Origin: Mycobacterium colombiense | Lineage (GTDB): Bacteria > Actinomycetota > Actinomycetes > Mycobacteriales > Mycobacteriaceae | NCBI RefSeq assembly: GCF_003284935.1 | Contig: NZ_QMEV01000002.1 | Location: forward strand, 124,001 to 188,000 | Direction of reading: 5' to 3' | DNA length: 64,000 nt | Shown: one piece after another, positions 25,968 through 34,196 of the stretch | How positions within the stretch are numbered: the stretch's first letter is position 1 | Layout of the letters: each line of letters opens with the position of its first letter | Notes under the pieces: model-generated | What the model was told of the DNA's origin: nothing | The model's input: only the letters and a program-made list of their open reading frames with translations | Databases searched by the model: none | Position numbers and translations under genes: made by a program

Positions 25968-26256
25968 ATGCCTCGTGCTTATCCTGCCGAGTTCCGTGCC
26001 CGCGCGATCGCGCTCGTGCGGCAAGCGCAGGAGACAGCGCACGATCTGGGCATTCACCCGGTCACGCTGTCGAAGTGACTCAAACAAGACGACATCGACG
26101 CGGCGTCCGCCCCGGTGTCCCGACAAGCGAATCGGCCGAACTGCGCGCTGCTCGGCGCCGGATCCACGAGCTGGAGACCGAGCTGTCCATCGTGCGCCAA
26201 GCCGCCAAGTTCTCGGGTGAGGACATGTCCCGCCCAAAAGGCTCTACCCGGTGATC
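25968..26256 (+). pseudogene. IS3 orfA (helix-turn-helix protein), broken
   Basis: MPRAYPAEFRARAIALVRQA is the start of an IS3 OrfA with its HTH (DLGIHPVTLSKWLKQDD expected). The Trp codon is changed to TGA at 26076-26078. Further on the frame shifts; the leucine-zipper-like end RRIHELETELSIVRQAAKF then reads in another frame and runs into orfB. Confidence 0.78.
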
Positions 26257-27115
26257 GACCGACTCGTCGACGCCGGGGCACCCGTAGACCGCTGCTGCAA
26301 GGTCCTTGGCATTACACGGCAGAACTACTACAAGCACAAACGCACACCGACCACCCCGACCCAGCTGCGCCGCCACTGGCTGACCGGACTGATCCGCGAA
26401 GTCCACGTCGCCTCCCGCGGCACCTACGGCTATCGCCGCATCCACGCCGAGGTCACCCTAGGCATGGGTATCACGGTGTGCCCGCGCACAGTGTCGGTCC
26501 TAATGACCCGCGCGGGCATCTACGGGCGCCCGGACCGACCCGCCTCAAACGGTTGCGCGGGGTCGTCACCACCGATGATCTGGTCAACCGCAAGTTCCAC
26601 CGGCTTCGCCCAAATGAGCTGTGGGTCACCGACATCACCCAACACTGCACGTGGGAAGGATGGCTGTACTGCTGCGCTGTCCTTGATGCGTTCAGCCGCC
26701 GTATCGTCGGGTGGTCCATCGATTCGCGGGCCGATTCCACGCTCGTGGTCAACGCACTCGATATGGCCATCCGCAACCGCCGCCCACCCGCCGGCGGCAT
26801 TGTCCACGCAGATCATGGAACCCAGTTCACCTCATGGGTTTTCGGCGAAAAGATCCGTGCCGCTGTACTCGTTCCATCCTTCGGCACAGTCGGCGACGGG
26901 CTCGACAACGCCATGATGGAAGCTTCAGGTCCTCCATGCCGATCGAACCGCTCGACCGCAGAGAATGGCACACCCGCGTCGAGCTGGCCAACGCGATCTT
27001 CGACTACCTCGCGATCTTCCCCAACCGCCAACGCCGCCACTCAGCCCTGGGCTACCGCACCCCGATCGAATACGAACTATCCTTCACCAACGACACACTC
27101 ACCGCCGTCAGTTAG
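26251..27115 (+). pseudogene. IS3 orfB (DDE integrase), frameshifted
   Basis: The frame starts with VIDRLVDAGAPVDRCCKVLG and the IS3 HTH_21 block REVHVASRGTYGYRRIHAE. It shifts after GIYG; the next frame gives VTDITQHCTWEGWLYCCAVL (first Asp) and VHADHGTQFTSWVF (second Asp). A second shift follows NAMMEAS, where the catalytic Glu lies, and the end reads RQRRHSALGYRTPIEYE in the third frame. At least two frameshifts separate these parts. Confidence 0.82.
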
Positions 27116-27206
27116 CCACACCACTGGAACCCAACAGGTAGGTCAGGTCAAGATGTCACCTGTTCATGCAGCAGACCCCTACGCCCTCCGTCCTGGGCAT
27201 AGAGAT

Positions 27207-27629
27207 TCAGCTAGTAACTGAGTCGTCGTCCTCCGTCGGAAGATCGTGCCGAACCGCTCGAACTCGGCCCCGGGGCAGACACGCCATGTAGCCGTGGCGT
27301 TTGCCATACAGTTCCCATGCGGTCGCGGCTGCGTCCGGCGAGACATCGATGCGGTGTCCCCCGGAGAACTCCAGATGCAGCGACCCGTCATCGTCGAACC
27401 AGGCCCGCGTGCATACCGCTCCGGCCAGGTCCAACAATGTCCGCTCTTCGGGCGAAAGGTGGACGGGGTCGATCAATACCTCTTCCTCGGGCCAGGCGCC
27501 TATGGCAGGAAGCGTTAGTCGCATCGGTCGGGAGATTACGAGCTCGCTGTAATCGTCGAGATCGAGTACCAGGCCTTCGTGCAGTGAGACTCGCTGAACA
27601 GTGCACTGCTCGATCCACTGTGTGGGCAT
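27207..27629 (-). CDS. DUF6188 family hypothetical protein
   Basis: A 140-residue protein, MPTQWIEQCTVQRVSLHEG, rich in acidic residues, ending with the conserved block TAWELYGKRHGYMACLPRG. Such proteins are common in mycobacteria; no function is assigned, and a role in toxin-immunity or signalling loci is only a guess. A near-perfect 15-bp palindrome like that before TetR and mmpL is 49 bp upstream of its start, so it may belong to that regulon. The IS3 element ends just beyond its stop. Confidence 0.78.
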   Translation of the reverse strand: MPTQWIEQCTVQRVSLHEGLVLDLDDYSELVISRPMRLTLPAIGAWPEEEVLIDPVHLSPEERTLLDLAGAVCTRAWFDDDGSLHLEFSGGHRIDVSPDAAATAWELYGKRHGYMACLPRGRVRAVRHDLPTEDDDSVTS

Positions 27630-27677
27630 AGCCGCCCCCTTCGACTCGTCAGCGAAGCCACACTTATAGTACCTATA

Positions 27678-27692
27678 GTATCGCAGCGATAC
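27678..27692. promoter_or_regulatory. Operator before the DUF6188 gene
   Basis: GTATCGCAGCGATAC is a perfect palindrome (7-nt arms, 1-nt centre), with TATA-rich flanks. It is the best copy of the motif also found at 21940-21954 and 22597-22611 and ties the DUF6188 gene to the TetR at 21164. Confidence 0.68.
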
Positions 27693-27703
27693 GGTCGGTA
27701 TTG

Positions 27704-28321
27704 CTATAAATCGGCGGCACCCGCCCGCACATCAAGAAGAAGTCGCATAGCTCGGTCGATGCACTCGCGTGACTGCTCCGCTGTCGCCCGGCCGCCGACG
27801 AAGGCCATCAAGTTGGCCAGCCAGATATCAATGATGAGCCCGGCAACCTGCCGCTCATGAGGCCTTGGCGTGCCACCACTAAGCGCCCGCGCCAGCATGC
27901 ATTCGATGAGATCGGCGGCATGCTGCGCCGCCAGCGCTTCATCGGTGCCAGCAATAACGAATGCGCGAACCACCGCCTCGGTGAGCTTCACATTTTGCTG
28001 CCATTCGTCGTGAAGCCGGCGAGTCAAGGATTCCAATCGCCGGATCGGGGACGCCGCACACGTGCTCCAGTCGCGTTCTTGATCCAGCCGCACGAACTCA
28101 CGGGCGAGTAACGTCACCAACAGGTGGGTCTTCGACGTGAAATGGTCATAGACCGACCCGACCCTAACGCCGGCTTGCTTGGCGACCGATTTGAAATGGA
28201 CCGCCTTGAAGCCGCCCAACGTTGCGACCGCACGGGTGGCATCGAGGACTGCTGCGCTGCCCGCGGTGTGCGCCCCTGGAAGAGACATCGCGGCCTCTAC
28301 CTCAGCGAACAAGACGAACAC
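27704..28321 (-). CDS. TetR family regulator, KstR-like
   Basis: The 205-residue protein has the HTH FKSVAKQAGVRVGSVYDHFTSKTHLL, and its C-terminal half follows KstR (LLAREFVRLDQERDW, NVKLTEAVVRAFVIA, LIIDIWLANLMAF). KstR represses cholesterol catabolism genes and responds to CoA thioesters, so this protein may sense a steroid or fatty acyl-CoA (inference). The start is uncertain; the Met at residue 12 (MSLPGAHT) is an alternative. It stands upstream of, and on the same strand as, the DUF6188 gene. Confidence 0.88.
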   Translation of the reverse strand: MFVLFAEVEAAMSLPGAHTAGSAAVLDATRAVATLGGFKAVHFKSVAKQAGVRVGSVYDHFTSKTHLLVTLLAREFVRLDQERDWSTCAASPIRRLESLTRRLHDEWQQNVKLTEAVVRAFVIAGTDEALAAQHAADLIECMLARALSGGTPRPHERQVAGLIIDIWLANLMAFVGGRATAEQSRECIDRAMRLLLDVRAGAADL

Positions 28322-28684
28322 CTCTACTCGGGGATGAGCCTAGCAAGCTGATGCTTGCGGGTCGCCCTTTCTCAGTGGGATGTCGACAACCGGGACAGCA
28401 CCAAGAATGGCAGGTGCGAGCGCATTGTCTGGTGAGGGATTTAGCGAGCGCCGAATTTGCGCCGGGCCGAACCGGTGTGGAACCTGAGCCCGATTGGCGG
28501 ACGCCCGTGGCCGCGGCTGCTCGCGGATATTCTTGAGGCGACGGCCATTTCAGTGCAATCGGCGTCGCCTGCCTTGGCCCCCGACATCGCGACACCAGCA
28601 AGAGAGTCCCCTAGTACTGTCGGTTTCGCTACGCTACTGTTCGTACCATAATGCAGAAAGCAGCCTGAACGTCTGCGGGGGCAG
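28322..28684. other. Intergenic region with a degenerate operator
   Basis: No coding sequence is convincing here. At 28623-28637 the sequence GTTTCGCTACGCTAC, read on the minus strand, differs in two positions from GTATCGTAGCGATAC, and it is flanked by AGTACTGT and ACTGT. It may be a decayed copy of the TetR operator left from the duplication of the module. Confidence 0.4.
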
Positions 28685-29266
28685 TTAGCGTGGCCGTAGG
28701 CCGGTAAACAAGACGTCGTGGATTGTTCGCGCGATCAGATCTTCGTTGAGCGCATCGTCTGTGATGAGGTAGGTCAGCGCGCTGGTGGTGACCGCACCGA
28801 ATAGGGCGATGGCGGCAGCTCTCGGCTTGTCGAGTGCCACGAGTGAGCCGTCGGCGGCGCCCGCGCGAAGCAAAGTTTCGACGGGTTCGAAGTAGGCAGT
28901 GCTGATCATGTCCCCGATGACGGGCATGCGGGCGGCGCGGCCCAGTTCTCCGATGAGGGCGCGACAGACAGCGGGCCGCTGGGCCATCACGCGCAGTTGG
29001 GCGCTGATGACGGCGTGCAGGCGTTGGGCTGCGTCGCCGTCTGCCTCGACGATCGCGGTGACTTCGTGCGCGACTTGTTGTAGGGCGTCTTCGAGCAGGA
29101 AGGCGAGTATTTCTTCTTTGCCGGCGAAGTAGTAGTAGAGCGTGGCCTTGGCGATGCCCGTGGTCGCGGCCACGTCTTCGATCTTGGTGTCATTGAGCCC
29201 GCGCTCGGCAAACAGTTCGGCCGCAGCCGGCAACCGGTCGGCAATCTGACCGGGAATCTTACGCAT
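28685..29266 (-). CDS. TetR family regulator divergent from P450
   Basis: The 193-residue protein has the standard HTH AAAELFAERGLNDTKIEDVA, TTGIAKATLYYYFAGKEEIL, and a C-terminal domain with LTYLITDDALNEDLIARTIH. It is divergent from the P450 gene, and a 27-bp palindrome (29278-29304) lies between the two starts, 11 bp from its own. It should repress both until it binds a ligand, possibly the P450 substrate. Confidence 0.94.
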   Translation of the reverse strand: MRKIPGQIADRLPAAAELFAERGLNDTKIEDVAATTGIAKATLYYYFAGKEEILAFLLEDALQQVAHEVTAIVEADGDAAQRLHAVISAQLRVMAQRPAVCRALIGELGRAARMPVIGDMISTAYFEPVETLLRAGAADGSLVALDKPRAAAIALFGAVTTSALTYLITDDALNEDLIARTIHDVLFTGLRPR

Positions 29267-29277
29267 GAACCCTCCCC

Positions 29278-29304
29278 TCGGTTTAAACTCTCAGTTTAAA
29301 CCGA
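29278..29304. promoter_or_regulatory. 27-bp palindromic operator, TetR/P450 promoter
   Basis: Perfect 12-nt arms, TCGGTTTAAACT and its complement, surround a 3-nt centre CTC. The site sits in the 64-bp divergent gap and is AT-rich in an otherwise GC-rich setting. It is of a different sequence family from the GTATCG-type sites. Confidence 0.8.
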
Positions 29305-29330
29305 TGTTTTGCAGAGCGGCGGGAGACGCT

Positions 29331-30524
29331 ATGTCGACGGTTCAGCTTCGATACGACCCCTTCGACGCGGAAATTCAGGACGACCCCTACCCCGTCTACC
29401 GGCAGCTCCGCGACGAGGCACCCGTGTACCACGCCCCAGATACCAACACGTGGGTGCTTAGTCGCCACGCAGATGTCATCAGCGCGCTGCTGGACCATCA
29501 CAGCTACTCGTCGGTCGACGGAGTATTTCCGACTCCACCTGGCTCGGCCATGCGCCGGTCGCTGCTTCCCATGATGATTTTGATGGATCCCCCGCGGCAC
29601 GACCAGCTGCGGGCTTTGGTGAGCAAGGCATTCACCCCGCGGCGGATTGCAGCTCTGACGACCGGGGTCGAGAACCTCGCCGACCACCTGACGGCCGGTC
29701 TGATCCAGGAAGCAGGTTCGGCCGATTTCGTCGCCGAGTTCGCAGCTGTACTACCGGCGATGGTGATCGCTGATTTGCTCGGTGTGCCGCGCGAGGACCG
29801 CACACAATTTCGACAGTGGTCGAACGCGCTGGTGCAGTCTGATCCCACCCACGGCGAGACCGGTGAGGCATTGGCAGCCGCGGCCGCGATCTATGGCTAC
29901 TTCACCAATTTCCTCGCCGACCGCCGCAGCCAACCCCGCGACGACTTAATGTCAGCGTTGGTGTGTGCCGAGATCGACGGAAAGCAACTTAGTGACGACG
30001 AGCTGCTTGGCTTTTGCCTGCTGCTGCTGATCGCGGGACATGAGACGACGTCGAATCTGCTGGCCAACTCCGCGGTGGTACTGGCCGAGTATCGCGACAT
30101 CCGACGTCGGCTGGCCGGTGATGAGACCTTGCTCGGGGCAGCTGTTGAGGAGCTGCTCAGGTATGACTCACCGGCGCAAGGACTTTCGCGAACGTTGACC
30201 CGCGACGTCACAGTGCATGGCGTCAGGATGTCCGCCGGTGAATCAGTGCTGTTGTTATTCGGCTCGGCCAATCGCGACGAACGCGTGTTCGCTGATCCCG
30301 ACGTGTTTGACATTGGGCGCAAACCCGAACACCAAGTGGCATTCGGCCGGGGTATTCACTTCTGCCTCGGCGCGTCGTTAGCGCGGATGGAGGCCCGGAT
30401 TGCCTTGCGCGCCCTGCTGGCCCGCGTGCCCAATTGGGAGGTCGACCTAGAGCGCGCGCAGCGCCTGCGGTCGGGACCCATCCGAGGTTATCTGTCGTTG
30501 CCGATCTCCTGGTCGCCAAATTAG
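29331..30524 (+). CDS. Cytochrome P450
   Basis: The 397-residue enzyme has the I-helix AGHETTSN, the K-helix E-x-x-R (EELLRYDSP) and the heme loop FGRGIHFCLGASLARME with the axial Cys. The ATG at 29331 (MSTVQLRYDPFD) follows a GGGAGA site and leaves the operator outside the gene. Class I bacterial P450s need a ferredoxin and reductase, which are not adjacent. It is convergent with a TetR remnant and was once part of a P450-TetR-MmpL module; the other P450 copy, at 20885, is dead. Substrate unknown. Confidence 0.95.
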   Translation: MSTVQLRYDPFDAEIQDDPYPVYRQLRDEAPVYHAPDTNTWVLSRHADVISALLDHHSYSSVDGVFPTPPGSAMRRSLLPMMILMDPPRHDQLRALVSKAFTPRRIAALTTGVENLADHLTAGLIQEAGSADFVAEFAAVLPAMVIADLLGVPREDRTQFRQWSNALVQSDPTHGETGEALAAAAAIYGYFTNFLADRRSQPRDDLMSALVCAEIDGKQLSDDELLGFCLLLLIAGHETTSNLLANSAVVLAEYRDIRRRLAGDETLLGAAVEELLRYDSPAQGLSRTLTRDVTVHGVRMSAGESVLLLFGSANRDERVFADPDVFDIGRKPEHQVAFGRGIHFCLGASLARMEARIALRALLARVPNWEVDLERAQRLRSGPIRGYLSLPISWSPN

Positions 30525-30599
30525 CCGCGCCGCGTACTAGTCGGAACGGCCGCTGCGGCAAGGACGTTTACGGGCGGCGGGTCGTTGTGCGAGTCCATC

Positions 30600-30712
30600 G
30601 GCCTGGCGGCGGTGCGCGGAGGAAGTCGTCGACGATGCGCTCACAATCACGACGACTCGATGGCCCGCAGCCCGGTCAGTCTAGCGACGCCGCCGGCCCC
30701 ACTGACGTGAGC
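30600..30712 (-). pseudogene. TetR C-terminal remnant
   Basis: On the minus strand the sequence encodes VARLTGLRAIES and then, after a frameshift, RRDCERIVDDFLRAP. The intact TetR at 21164-21916 has ARLTGLRAIDRRDCERIVDDFL in the same place. The remnant is convergent with the P450 at the same spacing as in the other copy. Confidence 0.75.
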
Positions 30713-30781
30713 CCGCTGAGGTGGTCCAGTGGCTGTGGGACTTTGTCGCCCGGTCTGCGGGCAAGGAAGATCAACCACGAC

Positions 30782-31245
30782 ATGGTATCGAATAAGCGCC
30801 GGCGACACACGCCGGATCAGATCATCCGCAAGTTGGCCGAAGGCAACAAGCTCCTCTGCCGAGAACGCCGGCTCAAGAAGCTGGTCGCCGACCAGGCCAT
30901 CGACATCGACATGCTCAAGGAGATCTCGGCGGGAAACTCCTGACCCCGAACCGCAAGCGTAGTGCCGTTTCGGTCCTGCGTGAGCGGTTCGGGGTGTCTG
31001 AGCGTCGTGTCTGCACGGTTGTGGGGCTACATCGTTCCACGACGCAACGTGAACGACGAGTTCACTCGGAGGCGCTGGCGATCCAGGTGGATCGCTCCAT
31101 CGATGCCGACAGCGTCGTCGATGTTGGATTGCTTGGCCCTCACGCACTATGTACGCTTCGACAACGGTCCTGAGTTCGTAACACGCGCCGTGCGTGATTG
31201 GTGTCGATTCAACAATCCTGTTGCGGCGGAGATTCCGCCGTAGGG
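30782..31245 (+). mobile_element. IS3-family remnant (orfA with internal deletion, decayed orfB)
   Basis: MVSNKRRRHTPDQIIRKLAE is an IS3 OrfA start, joined after LLCRER to the OrfA end RLKKLVADQAIDIDMLKE, so the middle of orfA is deleted. The next frame gives RERFGVSERR and VVGLHRST of orfB, then the conserved Asp region YVRFDNGPEFVTRAVRDW. Most of the integrase is missing or shifted. Confidence 0.75.
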
Positions 31246-31249
31246 TGAC

Positions 31250-31516
31250 ACCAATAAGCCCAGGGCACATCAGAGCCTCCGGGATTTCCAGGGCGATTCA
31301 CCCGTCGGCGGCGCTGTGCCGGCGTTGGTGATTGTCGAAGGTGTAGCACCAGTCGATAACCACAGCCTGCGCTGGGAGAGTGACATGGAAACTATTGCGG
31401 GACAGCACTTCCCATTCAGCGAGGAGAAGAACGCCTCCTTAGCGGCATTGTCGAAACACGATCCCACCCGGCCCATCGACTGCCGAATCCCCAACTGTCG
31501 GCACAGCGTGGTGAAC
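31250..31516 (-). mobile_element. Second IS3-type integrase C-terminal remnant
   Basis: On the minus strand, GIRQSMGRVGSCFDNAAKEA is the characteristic IS3 integrase segment before the last catalytic acid, followed in shifted frames by the SGCYTF/NHQRRH-like end region and GESPWKSRRL. It is opposite in orientation to the preceding remnant, so two elements, or one rearranged, have met here. Confidence 0.68.
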
Positions 31517-31530
31517 GCGTGTGCGGTATA

Positions 31531-31749
31531 GGTGCTCCGCGGTCGGTGTGACTTCGGTCGGGCTCATCTTTGCCGCCAGCATTCGGACTCATGGTCGGTT
31601 CTTTCGCCATCATGATCCAAGCCGGATTCATCATCGGCTGCGGCCTACTACCGGATACCTTCGTCGTTCGCACCCTCACCGCCCCCGCGATCGCCACGCT
31701 GCTGGGCGAAGCGAGCTGGTGGCCGCAACACAAACGTCAGGAAGCGTGA
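31531..31749 (+). pseudogene. MmpL C-terminal remnant
   Basis: The DNA matches the last ~200 bp of the intact mmpL at 22645-25722: GLIFAAS, then after a 2-nt deletion [20 protein letters not shown] and [18 protein letters not shown], ending [12 protein letters not shown] before a TGA. The rest of the gene is gone, cut off by the IS remnants. It completes the second copy of the P450-TetR-MmpL module. Confidence 0.82.
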
Positions 31750-31780
31750 GACGCCTCGATTTCAGTTGGCATTGCGCGCA

Positions 31781-32314
31781 TCAGGGACCCTCATCCGAGT
31801 CATGCTCGCGGTGGCCGCCGACTGACCGAATAAGCCTGTCAAAGAGCTCGCCGAAGCTGGCGATGTCTCCGTGAGCGGCGAAGTGTTCGGGCTCAACGGC
31901 GATGAAGATCGCTGTAGCAGTGAATCTAGTGATGCCATCTTTGCCGACTCCCTCGCCCTGCACGTGCAACGCACGTCTATGCCGAGCGCTGATGCGTGCG
32001 GTAATGCGGTGGGTTTGATGAAGCGGAACCGGCGCCAGATACTCGACGGCGAGATTGCGCGTGACCGCGGGCGTGCCTGCGATCCATAAGGTGAAGCCCA
32101 GTAGGTCGTCGCATGCAGCCGCGATCGCCCCGCCGTGTGCCAGGCCGGGCGCACCGATATGGCGCTCATCGAACGTCACATCGGCATACACCTCATCGCG
32201 CAGCCGGTATACCGCCAGCCTCAGGCCACTGGGATTCTCGGGTCCACAGCCCATGCAGATGGGCGTGTGTGCCGGCAATCGATGTGGAGCGGTCGGATCA
32301 GGAGGATCGATCAT
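31781..32314 (-). CDS. PaaI-type thioesterase (hotdog fold)
   Basis: The 177-residue protein has the hotdog signature HIGAPGLAHGGAIAAACDDLLG with the active-site region, after CMGCGPENPSGLRL, typical of this acyl-CoA thioesterase group. I chose the ATG at 32314 (MIDPPDPTAPHRL) because a GCGAGG site precedes it; the frame is open upstream to about 32497. It should release a free acid from a CoA ester. It is the last gene of the minus-strand catabolic cluster at 31.8-35.7 kb. Confidence 0.85.
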   Translation of the reverse strand: MIDPPDPTAPHRLPAHTPICMGCGPENPSGLRLAVYRLRDEVYADVTFDERHIGAPGLAHGGAIAAACDDLLGFTLWIAGTPAVTRNLAVEYLAPVPLHQTHRITARISARHRRALHVQGEGVGKDGITRFTATAIFIAVEPEHFAAHGDIASFGELFDRLIRSVGGHREHDSDEGP

Positions 32315-32493
32315 CAGAGCCTCGCTTCCCACACGGATGTAGCGGCAATTACTCTCCAAAACAAGCCATGTTTCATACCGCTCAGCGAGGTATAGCGAAC
32401 GCCGATTGGCACAGGGCAGCGCCGAATCACCGCGAGTGACACTTCGCTGCGATGCCGCTGGCGGCATACCGCCGTAACTCGGGTCTCGTCGCC

Positions 32494-33063
32494 TCACGAA
32501 GGTCGAACACCGTCAGGCGGCCATTCATCGACGCCGTCTTCGAGCGGCACATCCAACGATCGCAGTAGGGCGGAGAACAGGCGCCAGTTCCCGATCGCCG
32601 CGACGAGTTCGACGAGTACGGCCGCGTCCGCGTCGACCGCACGCTCACAAGCCGCCCATGTCTCATCAGATATTGTTCCCTCCAGTAGTGTCTCGTCGGT
32701 TGCCGCGAGCACAGCACGTTCGGCATCGCCAAAGTGGGTCACGCTCGGCCAGTCTCGCACGGCGAGCAGGTCGCGCTCGGGCACATCGAGTAGGCGGGCA
32801 ACTCTCCAGTGTTGCGTCCATTCGTAGACCGAACCGGTGACCCAGGCGATTCGCATGATGATCAGCTCCCGCAGACGCGCATCCAGCACACCCCTCCACA
32901 GCAATGCCTCTAGCAACCCGTTTAACGCAGCCGCCACGCCGGGCTGATGCAGGGCGATTCTAAAGACCGACAATTCCGCCATCGCTTCGGGAATTCCGCA
33001 CTGAGCGGCACGCTTCCGCGCATCGGTCAGGCCGAGCATCGCAATGCGCTTTCCACTACCCAC
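32494..33063 (-). CDS. Carboxymuconolactone decarboxylase (CMD) family protein
   Basis: The 189-residue protein has the CMD helix pair LLWRGVLDARLRELIIMR and GSVYEWTQHWRVAR, where a Glu and His replace the CxxC found in AhpD-type members. FGDAERAVLAATDETL follows. Family members include decarboxylases and unassigned oxidoreductase-like proteins. It lies between thioesterase and alcohol dehydrogenase genes on the same strand, suggesting a catabolic step rather than peroxide defence. Confidence 0.88.
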   Translation of the reverse strand: MGSGKRIAMLGLTDARKRAAQCGIPEAMAELSVFRIALHQPGVAAALNGLLEALLWRGVLDARLRELIIMRIAWVTGSVYEWTQHWRVARLLDVPERDLLAVRDWPSVTHFGDAERAVLAATDETLLEGTISDETWAACERAVDADAAVLVELVAAIGNWRLFSALLRSLDVPLEDGVDEWPPDGVRPS

Positions 33064-33098
33064 GGTCGGTCCTTTCGGTCATACGCCACTTGACGCTG

Positions 33099-34196
33099 TC
33101 ACGCATTCGGTACGAAAACGCTGTGCAGCGCCGGGATCGTGCCCGACTCGGCGCCGGCCAAGACATCGAGCAGTCGCGGTAAGCCCCCGAACCCGGTGAC
33201 GTTCCGGGACAGTTCATCGAAGGGCCAACGCCCGGAGACGAGTAACTCGATCGCGCTGCGGTAGGCGGGGTAATCGACGCCCAGCGAGCCGAAGACGCGT
33301 AATTCTTTGAAGACAAGGAGGTCTGGCTCGAAGCCTGGTGCTCCGCCACCGCCGCGGGTGCCGGCGACCACCACGCGCCCGCCTGGCCGAGCAAGTGCGA
33401 CGGCGTCAGCAAACGCACCTGGCGCTTTGGCGGTGACGTCGACGACGACGTCTGCGAGCTGACCGGTCACTCGTTGCAGGGCCTTGACCGGGTCTTCACG
33501 GGTCACGTCAATGGTCAGGTCCACGCCGAACTTGCACGCTGCGGCTAACCGCGGCCGATCGCGAGGCCCGAGTCCGGTCATAGCGACGAATGCCGCTCCC
33601 GACTCCTTCGCTGCTACGGCCGAACAGATGCCTCGAATGCCCGGCCCTAGGACTGCGACGACGTCGCCCGACCCTGTATCCGGCAGCGTGGCAGCCCATT
33701 TGATTCCCGCACCCAGCGGGTTGAACAACGTAGCGACAATCGGGTCGAGTCCGTCTGGAATCGACAACAGCATGGAATCGAACGGCAGGTGCAGGTGCGT
33801 TGCATACCCTCCCCACAGGCCGGGATCGATGTTTACATCGACAAAGCCGAACATCGTGGCCAGACCGTTGCGCGAGCACCTGCGATACTCATCTTGGCGG
33901 CACGCGTCGCACTCCCGGCAAGATCGGAAAACCTCGACCGCAACCCGATCACCTGCCGACACGCCCCAACGCGCGCTTGCGGCGTCACCGACTGCGTCAA
34001 TGACACCGACGATCTCGTGCCCGGGGATGAAAGGGAAGCCCGCCGACAGGTGACCGCTGTACTGCTCGTGATCGGTTCCGCAGAGCCCGCACGCCTCGAT
34101 CCGAAGGACTCCGGAGTCGCCGTCGACGGGCGGCACTGGCAAAGTGCGCCGCTCAAGAGCGCGCGGCTTGCTCAGCACGAGCGCGTCGGCCTTCAT
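33099..34196 (-). CDS. Zinc-dependent alcohol dehydrogenase (MDR family)
   Basis: The 365-residue protein has the GroES-like domain with catalytic zinc ligands (CGLCGTDHEQY, GHEIVGVI) and the structural zinc loop CRECDACRQDEYRRC with four Cys. The NAD(P) fold follows (AVLGPGIRG). It oxidises an alcohol or reduces a ketone or aldehyde. The ATG at 34196 overlaps the preceding thiolase-like gene by 4 bp, so the two are translationally coupled. Cytosolic. Confidence 0.93.
   Translation of the reverse strand: MKADALVLSKPRALERRTLPVPPVDGDSGVLRIEACGLCGTDHEQYSGHLSAGFPFIPGHEIVGVIDAVGDAASARWGVSAGDRVAVEVFRSCRECDACRQDEYRRCSRNGLATMFGFVDVNIDPGLWGGYATHLHLPFDSMLLSIPDGLDPIVATLFNPLGAGIKWAATLPDTGSGDVVAVLGPGIRGICSAVAAKESGAAFVAMTGLGPRDRPRLAAACKFGVDLTIDVTREDPVKALQRVTGQLADVVVDVTAKAPGAFADAVALARPGGRVVVAGTRGGGGAPGFEPDLLVFKELRVFGSLGVDYPAYRSAIELLVSGRWPFDELSRNVTGFGGLPRLLDVLAGAESGTIPALHSVFVPNA

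Larger units (their letters stand above)
25870..27178 (+). mobile_element. IS3-family insertion sequence, inactivated
   Basis: Imperfect terminal inverted repeats start GGGTCTGCTGCA at 25870 and end with their complement near 27178; inside, TTTTGACCTGGCCCACC matches TCTTGACCTGACCTACC of the other end. Two frames (orfA and orfB) with a DDE integrase lie between. I do not see a clean 3-4 bp target duplication, so the exact ends are uncertain. Both frames carry lesions, so the element cannot move by itself. Confidence 0.8.

Noticed and set aside
30600..31750. One continuous gene through the remnants
   Set aside because: The pieces come from TetR, IS and MmpL families in different frames and strands; no continuous frame joins them.
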